Position numbers and translations under genes: made by a program. A stretch of 64,000 nucleotides of DNA from JBEKYD01 sp052148435. GTDB taxonomy: Bacteria; Acidobacteriota; Terriglobia; Bryobacterales; Bryobacteraceae. Positions 26,115-34,574 of the stretch are shown here, in pieces. The notes beneath the pieces are model-generated. The model was not told the DNA's origin, ran no database searches, and saw only the letters and a list, made by a program, of their open reading frames with translations. How positions within the stretch are numbered: position 1 is the first letter of the stretch; each line of letters starts with the position of its first letter. The stretch spans positions 62,001 to 126,000 of the forward strand of contig JBKQIF010000098.1 of the NCBI GenBank assembly GCA_052148435.1, in the 5' to 3' direction.

Positions 26115-27668
26115 TCAGTGTTTGCCGAACATCGCCTGCGCGTCTTTGCGCAGGGCCGCCTGGCTGCCGGGACGGCTGTAGAACATGTGGCCCCCCGGAT
26201 ACTCATGCACCGCGACGCGCGCCGGATCGCCCATCACCGGCATCTGGTCCACCGTCAGCACCGAGCCCATGAAAGGGCACGAGAGGTCGTTCCAGCCGTG
26301 CGCAATAAGGACGCGCAACTTCGGGTCGGCCGCCACCGCCTGCCTCAGATCGGGCACGGCGCCCGTGCGCAGGGCGGTGCTGTCGCCATCCCACTGGGAG
26401 CCCACCTCGGAGCTGAGCGTGTTGTAGCGCGCATCCGCCTTCCAGCCCACCACGCGAGTCACAAAATCCACCATCGCCGTGGTGGTCGGCGCGATGATGC
26501 TCTCCAGTATCGGATCGTCGGTGCGCTGCTCCGGAGCGAAAGGAAACGGGTCGTACGCGGTCACATTCGAGTCGTACACGCTGCCGATCTTACCGTTCTC
26601 GCGGAAGACCTCGCGCAGATAGGCGCCGATGTCCAACCGGCCGCCGGCCCGCCGCACAAACTCCTCTTCCAGGCCGGTCATCTCGGTTACGTGTTTCACG
26701 ATCCGCGGCGTCGCCCCCGGATCAGACCGGCCCTTCAGCAGGTCGGCGGCATACTCGCCGCGAGTGTACGCAATTACCGGCGCCATCGCTTCCGGCGTCA
26801 GTTTCCGCTCGCGCTCCAGGTGCGCCGCCGTAATCGATGGCAGCGTCAGCATCCAGGGAACCGGAGAGACGTCGCCATTGTCGTCCAGCCCCGGATTCAG
26901 GTACGGCGAGACCAGCACCACGCCGTTCATCGCCACGCCGAGCTGCGTCTGCAGGTAATGCGTGATCCGCGGCCCGCGATAGCCGCCGTAGCTTTCTCCC
27001 ACCAGATATTTTCGCGAGCTCATGCGCCCGTTCTTCAACAGCCAGTCGTAAATGATGCGCGAGAGGTAATGAATGTCGGCGTCGGTACTGTAAAACTGCT
27101 TTTTGGTCTCCTCCGCGGGAACCAGCGACCGGCTGAAACCCGTGCCCACCGGATCGAGGAACACCAGGTCCGTGAAATCCAGCCACGTACCCGGATTGTC
27201 GGTTAGCTTCGCCGGATCGGAAGGACTCTCTCCCTCGTCGCCGAAGGCGAGGTGCTTCGGCCCGATGGCGCCCAAATTCAGAAATACGGAAGCCGCGCCC
27301 GGACCGCCGTTGAGCGCGAAGGTGACCGGCCGGTCCTCGCCCTCGACGGTGTACGCGGTAAAAACCACCTCTCCAATCTTTTTGCCCTTGTCGTTGACCG
27401 GTAGCGCGCCCACCATCACCGTGTAGCGCAGCGTCTTGCCATCGAGTTGAATGCTCTGCGCCACGTGTGCGTCCGCCGGCAGCGGAGCCTCCTTTTCGGC
27501 CGCTTTATCTTTATCCTTCGCGGTATCCTTCACATCCGCGGGAGCCGCCGGAGCCGCCGGTTTCGCTTCCTGTGCCCCGGCAAGGCCAGAGCCCAAAGCC
27601 AGTAGCAGCACGGCCAGCATGCCCGCACCGGCACGGTTATGAATTGAGTACAGGGAAATGGAATCCAT
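26115..27668 (-). CDS. Peptidase S10 (serine carboxypeptidase-like), secreted
   Basis: A 517-residue serine carboxypeptidase family member. After a signal peptide (about 15-30) comes an Ala/Lys/Asp-rich linker, then the S10 domain with LNGGPGAASVF, FLDPVGTGFS, the nucleophile motif VGESYGGYRGPR and a C-terminal EYPGGHMFY carrying the catalytic histidine. Asp is in AHGWNDLSCPF. It is related to eukaryotic carboxypeptidase Y and common in Acidobacteria. ATG 27668 is chosen; the longer frame to 27857 is non-coding in character. It is divergent from the TolC-type gene. Confidence 0.87.
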   Translation of the reverse strand: MDSISLYSIHNRAGAGMLAVLLLALGSGLAGAQEAKPAAPAAPADVKDTAKDKDKAAEKEAPLPADAHVAQSIQLDGKTLRYTVMVGALPVNDKGKKIGEVVFTAYTVEGEDRPVTFALNGGPGAASVFLNLGAIGPKHLAFGDEGESPSDPAKLTDNPGTWLDFTDLVFLDPVGTGFSRSLVPAEETKKQFYSTDADIHYLSRIIYDWLLKNGRMSSRKYLVGESYGGYRGPRITHYLQTQLGVAMNGVVLVSPYLNPGLDDNGDVSPVPWMLTLPSITAAHLERERKLTPEAMAPVIAYTRGEYAADLLKGRSDPGATPRIVKHVTEMTGLEEEFVRRAGGRLDIGAYLREVFRENGKIGSVYDSNVTAYDPFPFAPEQRTDDPILESIIAPTTTAMVDFVTRVVGWKADARYNTLSSEVGSQWDGDSTALRTGAVPDLRQAVAADPKLRVLIAHGWNDLSCPFMGSVLTVDQMPVMGDPARVAVHEYPGGHMFYSRPGSQAALRKDAQAMFGKH

Positions 27669-27892
27669 GTGGCTACAATAGCGTAACCCGGCCCTTTTGT
27701 GACCGGACCGACATGCAGTGGGGCGGCCTTTGCTGCCCCCGCTAACAAATCCCATCGCCCGTCGTCCACCTTCATAAGGGTGCGTGTATTCCGCCGGGCG
27801 TGCCCAGCAGTATTTTGAACCGGCGCGCGGGCGGCTTCGTATAACCCAGAGACGCAAGCGATAATAGGTGATTCGAGGTTTTCAACGTCATT

Positions 27893-29818
27893 ATGTTTCG
27901 TCTGCAATCCCTTGTAGCGGTTGTTTTGAGCGCGGCGATGGCCGTGCCTGCATTCGCCCAGAACCAGAGCTTCACGCTCGATTCGGGCCAGGGCCTCTTC
28001 TACGGGCTCACCAAGCCATACCGTCCTCATCCGGTGGCCAAGGTGAGCTTCGACGATTCGACCCGCATCGACAAGCTGATACGCGCCGGCGTACTGTACC
28101 TGTCCTTGCGCGATGCCATCGCGCTGGCTCTCGAAAACAATCTCGATCTGGAAGTGGCGCGCTATTATCCCAAGCTGGCGCTTTCGGATTTGCAGCGCTC
28201 GTCGGCCGGGCAGTTGTTGCGCAACGTCTCCTCCGGCCTCTCTTCCGGACCGTCCTCGGCGTCGCTGGGCGTCACCGCGTCGGCCAGCCAGGTAGGCACG
28301 ACGGGCTCGTCCTCGAGCAGCGGCAACAGTGGGGTGCTCAGCGGCTTGAGCGTGCAACTGGCCGGATCGGCGATTCCCAATATCGATCCTACCCTGTTCC
28401 TCTCCGGCACTTTCGCCCATACCACCAACATCGAGACCACCACCATCCTGACCGGCACCACCGCTCTGGTAACGCAGTACAAGAGCCTGATTTACGGCAT
28501 CCAGGAAAGCTACTGGACCGGGACGACGGTTTCGGTCGGGCTGCAAAGCACACTGGGCTTAACCCAGAACACCCCGACCGCGATCTTCAACCCGGTGGAT
28601 CAAGCGTATGGACAGATCCAGATTACCCAAAACCTGCTCAACGGCTTCGGCATGGCGGTGAACAAGCGCGCATACCACAAAGCCAGGAACAATCTGCGCG
28701 CCAACGATCTTTCCTTCCAGGCGCAGGTGATCGCCACCGTCGCCAACGTGGTCAACCTCTACTGGGACATGGTCTCGTTCGACGATTCCCTGAAGGTGCA
28801 AAAGCAAACCGTTGAGCTGGACCGGCAATTTTACGACGATACTAAGCGCCGCGCCGAACTGGGCGCCATCGCCCCGATCGACGTGATTCAGTCCGAAGCC
28901 GACCTGAAGAACGCGCAGCAGGCCGAGATCGCGCAGGAAGCCCAGGTGTTGAAGCAGGAAATGATTCTAAAGAACGTGCTCACGCGTAGCGGTCTGGACA
29001 GTCCGGCCATCGTCGCCGCCCGCATCGTGCCCACCGATCACATCGATGTGCCGGCGCAGGATCCGGTGGTTCCGCTGCAGGACGAAATCGCCGAAGCGCT
29101 CCACAAGCGCGTGGAAGTCGAACAAAATAGTATTACCCTGGAAAACGCCCGGCTGGACCTGCTGGGCACCAAGAACAACCTACTGCCCTCTCTTCAGGCG
29201 GTGGTCACTCTGACCAACAACGGCCAGGCCGGGCTGGTCAACGCGGCAAACCCCGACCCAACCTTGTACGGTCCCGTCAACGGCTTCCTTTTGGGCGGCT
29301 ACGGCACCGCGCTCGGCCAGGTGTTCAATCGCAATTATCCCAACTACACGGTTGGAGTGACGCTGTCCATCCCCTTGCGCAACCGCTCGGCCCAAGCCGA
29401 CATGGTGACCAACGAGCTGCAGTACCGGCAATCGGAAATTCAGCGGCGCCAGCTCCTCAACACCATCAAGCTGAACGTCATCAACGCCGTCACGGACCAG
29501 CGCAACGCCCGCGCCGCCTACGAAACCAGCGTGGTGGCTCGCAAGCTGCAGGACGAAACCCTTTCCGGCACGCGGCGCAAGTACGATCTGGGAACGGCCA
29601 CCATTCTCGACGTGGTGGTTGCCCAGCGCGACGACACCGCGCGCCAGCTTACCGAAATCGAGAACCTCCGCCAATACCAGGACGCCAACACCAATTTCAA
29701 ACAGATGATGGGCACCATCCTGGAAGCCTACGACGTCAGCCTGGACGAGGCCAAAACCGGCCAGGTCGGCCGCGAGCCGGACCTCCCGGTCGCGCCGCAG
29801 CAGCCGCAGCAGAAATAG
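27893..29818 (+). CDS. TolC-family outer membrane efflux protein
   Basis: The 641-residue product has a signal peptide ending at AFA-Q (about 22) and the paired TolC/OEP coiled-coil regions, e.g. LSLRDAIALALENNLDLEVARY, AELGAIAPIDVIQSEADLKNAQQAEIAQEAQ and KYDLGTATILDVVVAQRDDTARQLTEIENLRQYQ (quoted in parts). A serine/glycine-rich insertion of about 25 residues lies near 125-150. It forms the outer membrane channel of an efflux or secretion system, but no inner membrane partner adjoins it. GATAAT at 27860 may be the -10 box and GAGG lies upstream of ATG 27893. Confidence 0.88.
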   Translation: MFRLQSLVAVVLSAAMAVPAFAQNQSFTLDSGQGLFYGLTKPYRPHPVAKVSFDDSTRIDKLIRAGVLYLSLRDAIALALENNLDLEVARYYPKLALSDLQRSSAGQLLRNVSSGLSSGPSSASLGVTASASQVGTTGSSSSSGNSGVLSGLSVQLAGSAIPNIDPTLFLSGTFAHTTNIETTTILTGTTALVTQYKSLIYGIQESYWTGTTVSVGLQSTLGLTQNTPTAIFNPVDQAYGQIQITQNLLNGFGMAVNKRAYHKARNNLRANDLSFQAQVIATVANVVNLYWDMVSFDDSLKVQKQTVELDRQFYDDTKRRAELGAIAPIDVIQSEADLKNAQQAEIAQEAQVLKQEMILKNVLTRSGLDSPAIVAARIVPTDHIDVPAQDPVVPLQDEIAEALHKRVEVEQNSITLENARLDLLGTKNNLLPSLQAVVTLTNNGQAGLVNAANPDPTLYGPVNGFLLGGYGTALGQVFNRNYPNYTVGVTLSIPLRNRSAQADMVTNELQYRQSEIQRRQLLNTIKLNVINAVTDQRNARAAYETSVVARKLQDETLSGTRRKYDLGTATILDVVVAQRDDTARQLTEIENLRQYQDANTNFKQMMGTILEAYDVSLDEAKTGQVGREPDLPVAPQQPQQK

Positions 29819-29831
29819 AAGTCAGAAACCA

Positions 29832-29871
29832 GAAGCCAGAAGAAGACGCCACACCGCGCGCTTCTGGCTTC
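29832..29871. terminator. Intrinsic-like hairpin after the TolC gene
   Basis: Arms GAAGCCAGAAG (29832-29842) and CTTCTGGCTTC (29861-29871) pair over 11 bases. Part of the left arm motif is repeated nearby (AGAAACCAGAAGCC), so this may also be a small repeat. No run of T follows. Confidence 0.45.
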
Positions 29872-29899
29872 CGTCTTCTGGCTCCTGCTATTCTGGTTC

Positions 29900-31117
29900 T
29901 TGGCCCGCATCTTTCCTTTTCAACCCTTTCGCTACAGCCCAAAAGCCGGCCCGTTGGCCCATCTGGTCACCCAGCCATACGACAAGATTTCCCCGTCCAT
30001 GCAGGCGCGCTATCTGGCGCTGAGCCCTTATAACCTGGTGCGCATCATTCTGGGCGAGCGCAAGCCAGGCGACACCGAAACCGACAACGTGTATACGCGC
30101 GCGGCCGGGTATCTGGAGAGCTGGATCGCCTCCGGCATCCTGGCTGCCGACCGCGAACCCTCGGTCTTCGCCTATTTTCAGGAGTTCACCGAACCCGACA
30201 CCGAGGAGCGCCTCACCCGCAAGGGCTTCATCGCCCTGGGCGCGGTGGAGGATTACTCCGCCGGCGTGGTCCACCGTCACGAGTGGACTCTGGCCGGTCC
30301 CAAGAAGGATCGTCTGGAATTGCTGCGTCACACCCACGTTCAGGCGGAGCAACTTTTCCTGCTCTATCCCGACCCGGAGGGCGCGATCGACCGTCTCTTG
30401 GACGAAGCCGCGCAATCGGCCCCGCTGGGCGAGGTTACCGACGAATATGGCGCCATTCACCGCCTGTGGCGCATCTCTCCGGCCGACCGCATCCGGCAGT
30501 CGATGGCCGACAAGAAGCTCATCATCGCCGATGGCCATCACCGTTACGAGACCGCCCTCGCGTTCCGCCACGAGAACCCTGGCCTTGCCGGCGCCGATCG
30601 CGTGCCCATGACTTTCGTCAACATGTACTCGCCCGGCCTGCGCATTCTGGCTACCCACCGCCTGGTGAACGGTGTCGATACCACCCAATTTCTGGAAAGA
30701 GCGGCCGCCGATTTCTTAGTCGAAGCGATCGACTCCCCCGCGCCTCTCCGCGCCGCCTGGGCGGAAACGGGCGACAAGGTGGTTATCGGCGCGGCCATCG
30801 GCAATCGCTTGTACCTGCTCGAGGAGCTTGCCGCCTTGGGCGATTTAGACGTTGGCGTGTTGCACCGGAAGTTGCTCGAATCGAACCTCGGCATCGACCC
30901 GGCCGCGGTCCGCGACGAGAAACACCTCCAGTACGTGCGCGGGCTCGATACCGCCATCGCGGCCGCGCGCGAAGGCGCCGCGCAGATCGCTTTTCTGCTG
31001 AAGCCTACCTCCATCCGGCAGGTGGCGGATACGTCCTTCGGCGGCGGCGTCATGCCCCAGAAGTCCACCGACTTCTACCCCAAGCTCCTGAGCGGCCTGA
31101 CTATTTACAAGCTGTAG
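29900..31117 (+). CDS. DUF1015 family protein
   Basis: The 405-residue protein begins ARIFPFQPFRYSP, HLVTQPYDKISP, the usual DUF1015 N-terminus, and contains the family's central IADGHHRYETALAFR motif and the C-terminal AFLLKPTSIRQV and MPQKSTDFYPKLLSGL. The start appears to be TTG 29900, since no ATG lies near the conserved N-terminus. The biochemical role is not established to my knowledge. No partner genes adjoin it. Confidence 0.87.
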   Translation: MARIFPFQPFRYSPKAGPLAHLVTQPYDKISPSMQARYLALSPYNLVRIILGERKPGDTETDNVYTRAAGYLESWIASGILAADREPSVFAYFQEFTEPDTEERLTRKGFIALGAVEDYSAGVVHRHEWTLAGPKKDRLELLRHTHVQAEQLFLLYPDPEGAIDRLLDEAAQSAPLGEVTDEYGAIHRLWRISPADRIRQSMADKKLIIADGHHRYETALAFRHENPGLAGADRVPMTFVNMYSPGLRILATHRLVNGVDTTQFLERAAADFLVEAIDSPAPLRAAWAETGDKVVIGAAIGNRLYLLEELAALGDLDVGVLHRKLLESNLGIDPAAVRDEKHLQYVRGLDTAIAAAREGAAQIAFLLKPTSIRQVADTSFGGGVMPQKSTDFYPKLLSGLTIYKL

Positions 31118-31305
31118 TGGAAGTTTCTGCATTTATAGGAGAACATCCCGAGTTTGGCCGCGCTCCTTCTTCGTAGCGCGACCCTTCGCAGCGGCGGCGC
31201 CACGGGGACGAGCTTTTGCGGCACAGGCTCCAGGCTGCGTTCGGCTGGGTCGATTGAAATCGGTTCTGGGCAGGCGAATCTCCGGCGAATCACCTGCCCC
31301 ACGAT

Positions 31306-32445
31306 TCAGCAGCGGGCGCGAAGGCAGACTACGGTGCGGTCGTCGGAGGGGCTGCCAGGGCTGAAGACGCGCACGGCGTCGAGGATGCGGCCGGGAATGG
31401 ATGGCAGAGCGCCACGCATGAGGGCCGGCAGGCGGTTTTCGCCGAACTCGTCGCCGGCGGGATTGGCCGCCTCGGTGATGCCATCTGAAAAGAGCAGCAG
31501 GGTGTCGCCGGGGCTGAGGTCGACGGACGCTTCGGTCAATGCCATGCCGGCAAAGAGTCCCAGCACGGTGGTGGTGGGCGCGAGGCGCTCGATGCTACCG
31601 CCGGAGCGAATCAGGACCGGGGCGAGGTGGCCGCAGTTGACGTAGCGGACCTGCCGCCGGCCCTCGTGGTACACGCCATAAAAGAGGGTGGCATATTCGT
31701 CCAGCGCGGTGGACTCCACAAACAGATTGTTGACCGAGCGTATCGCGGCCGCGGGCTCGGCCAGAGTGGCGGCCGACTGGCTATGGAAGCTGGCTCGCAA
31801 GTGGGCCATGAGGAGCCCGGCCGCGACGCCCTTGCCGCTGACATCGGCCAGCAGGAAAGCCACGCGTCCGCTGCCGGCGTCGAGGAAATCGTAATAGTCG
31901 CCGCCGATCTCCGCGGCCGGTACGCTTAAAGCCGCGCAGTCGAGACTGTCCAGACCGGGAGCGGACTTGGGCAACAGCCGGCGCTGAACATCGCGGGCGC
32001 GGTCGAGGTCGTGACGGGCTACGGCTTTGGTGCGGAAGGCGCTGGTCTGCCGGTCGATGACGCTCAGCAGGCGACTGTTGTCCCACGGTTTCTGGATGAA
32101 ATCGACGGCTCCGCGCTGCATGGCTTCGACGGCGAGGTCGACGTTGCTCCAGGCGGTCATCACCACGACGGGGACTTCTCCGCGGCCGGCTTCGAGGGAA
32201 GCGAGCAGATCGAGACCCTCCCTGCCCGAGGTGGTGTCGCGCGAATAATTCAGGTCCATGAGGATCAAATCGAACGGGCGCGAGCGCGCCACTTCGAGCA
32301 GCTTGGCCGGGGAGTTGGCGGTGGTGGTCTCATGGCCGGCGGATTTCAGCAGGAGGCGGATGGCTTCCAGGACGTCGGGCTGATCGTCGCTCACTAAGAT
32401 GCTGAGGTGGTCGTGGTCCATACGGGCCTGTAGAGGCAAGCGCAT
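31306..32445 (-). CDS. Response regulator with PPM/SpoIIE phosphatase output
   Basis: The 379-residue protein has a receiver domain (ILVSDDQPDVLEAIRLLL; acceptor Asp in LILMDLNY; MTAW; lysine in FIQKPWD), a short helical linker (RARDVQRRLLP) and a SpoIIE-type phosphatase domain (EIGGDYYDFL, LADVSGKGVAAGLLMA, LLLFSDGITEA, PSDDRTVVCL). All metal-binding aspartates look intact. Such proteins dephosphorylate anti-sigma-factor antagonists or other partners. No such partner is adjacent. Starts at TTG 32451, ATG 32445 or ATG 32421 are possible, and none has a good ribosome-binding site. Confidence 0.88.
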   Translation of the reverse strand: MRLPLQARMDHDHLSILVSDDQPDVLEAIRLLLKSAGHETTTANSPAKLLEVARSRPFDLILMDLNYSRDTTSGREGLDLLASLEAGRGEVPVVVMTAWSNVDLAVEAMQRGAVDFIQKPWDNSRLLSVIDRQTSAFRTKAVARHDLDRARDVQRRLLPKSAPGLDSLDCAALSVPAAEIGGDYYDFLDAGSGRVAFLLADVSGKGVAAGLLMAHLRASFHSQSAATLAEPAAAIRSVNNLFVESTALDEYATLFYGVYHEGRRQVRYVNCGHLAPVLIRSGGSIERLAPTTTVLGLFAGMALTEASVDLSPGDTLLLFSDGITEAANPAGDEFGENRLPALMRGALPSIPGRILDAVRVFSPGSPSDDRTVVCLRARC

Positions 32446-32749
32446 GGCCAACTGGAAGCGGCTGATTCTATTGGGAGTAGGTGATCGTGGGGTGTTCGGA
32501 AGTGGGACGGATGGTGCAGTGGTGAGGGGCAGCTGACTTTGACCGCTAACAAGACCGGTTCATGGAGCCGCTAGAAAGGCTCGAAGGACCATAGGAAGGA
32601 ACCGGCGGAGCTACCGGGCCGAGAAGCATCGGCGACAAGACGGCGCCGGCGCCACCGGCAAATCAATCCACTACCCAGTCGTCAGGCACACCCCCGAAAA
32701 AGCACCCAGCCCGGGTGCTATAATTACTATTAAGCACCTTTTATCTCCA
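32446..32749. other. Divergent intergenic region
   Basis: About 300 bases between the divergent phosphatase and radical SAM genes. No gene is seen. The right end holds the promoter and inverted half-sites at 32701-32738, and a TAGAAT at 32470-32465 may be the -10 of the minus-strand gene. The middle (32530-32690) is GC-rich with several short inverted repeats that match no riboswitch I recognise. Confidence 0.5.
32701..32738 (+). promoter_or_regulatory. Promoter with three operator-like half-sites
   Basis: An extended consensus -10, TGCTATAAT (32716-32724), overlaps inverted half-sites: AGCACCC (32701-32707), GGGTGCT (32713-32719) and AGCACCT (32732-32738). The middle site is inverted relative to both others, so either pair can form a dyad. 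There is no -35 match. The arrangement is typical of a repressor site covering the -10. The regulator is unknown. Confidence 0.6.
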
Positions 32750-34456
32750 ATGCAAAAACATCCAAAAGGCTCGCAAGCTCAAATTCTGCTGACTTCCGTC
32801 TTCGGGCCGTATGCTCAGAACGACGAATTCGGCAGCCGCGAGATCAACCCCATGGAGCTGTACCACAACCAGGTGACCAGGGAGCAGGGGCCTTTTTCCC
32901 TACGCATGTTCCACCGTTCCTGGGGCATCCTCATGATCCAGCGCAACGTCTCCGCGCCTACCACGGTGCTGGATTTCCCCACACGCGAGGCATTCGAAGC
33001 CGAGCTCGCGGCGCACGATTACGACGTAGTGGGCATTTCTTCGATCATCGTAAACGTGGGTAAAGTGCGGGAGATGTGCCGCATGGTGCGGCGGCTCGCG
33101 CCGCGCGCCACCATCGTGATCGGCGGGCATGTGACGGCTACCCCGGACCTGGAAAAGATGGTGGACGCGGACCACTTCGTGCGCGGCGACGGCATTTCCT
33201 GGATGCGCCGCTTTCTGGGAGAAGATGACAAGGCGCCCATCCGGCATCCGGAAATAGTTTCCGGCTTCGACGCCCGCACCCTGGGAGTCAAACTGCCACA
33301 AACCAAGGGCACCGCGGCCGCCACTATCATCCCTTCGGTGGGCTGCCCCATGGGGTGCAATTTCTGCACTACCTCGGCCTTCTTCGGCGGCAAAGGGCAC
33401 TATCTGAATTTTTATGACACCGGCGAAGAACTTTACGGCGTGATGAGCGAGATGGAGCGCAACCTGGGGGTGCGGTCCTTTTTCGTGATGGACGAGAATT
33501 TCCTGCTGCACAAGCGGCGCGCCATGGAACTGCTCGATTTCATGCGGCGCAACGACAAGGCGTGGGCATTGTACGTTTTCTCTTCCGCCAATGCGATCGC
33601 GCAATACACCATGCGGGAACTGGTGGAACTGGGCGTTTCGTGGGTGTGGATGGGGCTGGAATCGCCTCACTCGGCCTATTTGAAGTTGCAGGGCGCCGAT
33701 ACCATCGCGCTCACCCGCGAATTGCGGCACCACGGCATCAAGGTGCTGGGCTCGACCATCGTCGGCCTGGAGCACCACACCCCGGAGAACATCGGCGGCG
33801 AAATCGAGCACGCCGTGGCCCACGATACCGACTTTCATCAGTTCATGCTCTACACTCCCGTGCCGGGCACGCCGCTGTACGCCGAAATGACGGCGCAGGG
33901 CAGAATGCTGGACGGCATCGACCTGGCGGACATTCACGGCCAGGATCGATTCAATTTCCGCCATGCCGCCATCAGCCGCGAGGATTCCAAACGCTTTCTG
34001 GACGGAGCCTTTCGCCGTGACTTCGAGCGCAATGGGCCCAGCATCTACCGTATCTGCCGCACCACTCTGGAAGGCTGGCTGCGGTACAAGAACGACCCCG
34101 ACCCGCGCGTGCGCTCCCGTTTCGCCTGGGAGGCGCGCTCGCTGGGAACGGGCTACGCCGCCGCCCTGTTTGCCATGGAAAAATACCTGCGGCGGAGCAA
34201 TCCCGAAGTCGCCGAGAGGATTCACGCCTTGCGCCGGCAGGTGGCCCGTGAATTCGGGTGGTTGAGCCTGGCGGCAACCTGGGCGCTGGGACCGGCGCTA
34301 CTGTGGGCGGCGCGCCGCGAACGGAAACGCCTCGCCGCCGGCCACACCTACGAGCCGCCAACCATCATCGAGCGCCGCAATTGGGACCTTCCCGCAGCGC
34401 GTCTCGATGCCCTGTCCGCTCTGCTGCCTGTCCCCGAAGAACCTTTAGCAACTTAG
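32750..34456 (+). CDS. B12-binding radical SAM protein
   Basis: A 568-residue enzyme with an N-terminal cobalamin-binding-like Rossmann domain (about 50-165: DVVGISSIIVNVGKV, IVIGGHVTATPD), then a radical SAM barrel with the iron-sulfur motif C199-x3-C203-x2-C206 (GCPMGCNFC). The C-terminal region (about 450-568) contains a hydrophobic stretch (LSLAATWALGPALLWAA) that may associate with the membrane. Members methylate or rearrange lipids, cofactors or natural products; this one cannot be assigned and I do not see hopanoid-specific context. It is transcribed alone from an operator-like promoter, convergent with the Ser/Thr kinase. Confidence 0.8.
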   Translation: MQKHPKGSQAQILLTSVFGPYAQNDEFGSREINPMELYHNQVTREQGPFSLRMFHRSWGILMIQRNVSAPTTVLDFPTREAFEAELAAHDYDVVGISSIIVNVGKVREMCRMVRRLAPRATIVIGGHVTATPDLEKMVDADHFVRGDGISWMRRFLGEDDKAPIRHPEIVSGFDARTLGVKLPQTKGTAAATIIPSVGCPMGCNFCTTSAFFGGKGHYLNFYDTGEELYGVMSEMERNLGVRSFFVMDENFLLHKRRAMELLDFMRRNDKAWALYVFSSANAIAQYTMRELVELGVSWVWMGLESPHSAYLKLQGADTIALTRELRHHGIKVLGSTIVGLEHHTPENIGGEIEHAVAHDTDFHQFMLYTPVPGTPLYAEMTAQGRMLDGIDLADIHGQDRFNFRHAAISREDSKRFLDGAFRRDFERNGPSIYRICRTTLEGWLRYKNDPDPRVRSRFAWEARSLGTGYAAALFAMEKYLRRSNPEVAERIHALRRQVAREFGWLSLAATWALGPALLWAARRERKRLAAGHTYEPPTIIERRNWDLPAARLDALSALLPVPEEPLAT

Positions 34457-34574
34457 CGTTCAGCGATCGGCGGTCAGCCACGCCGAGCCGGCCGCTGGCC
34501 CCTGAAAGCTGACAGCCGGCCGCTGCAAGCGTGCCTGCCGGCTTACTGTCCCAGCAAGACCTTTAGCAACTTAG
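34441..34574. repeat. 16-base direct repeat at the ends of two convergent genes
   Basis: ACCTTTAGCAACTTAG occurs at 34441-34456 and again at 34559-34574. The first copy encodes the last residues and stop of the radical SAM gene. The second lies inside the last codons of the convergent kinase gene, read on the opposite strand. The spacing is 118 bases. Confidence 0.9.

Noticed and set aside
32750..34456. Assignment of the radical SAM protein as a hopanoid methylase
   Set aside because: Only general B12 radical SAM features are visible, and no hopanoid genes adjoin it.
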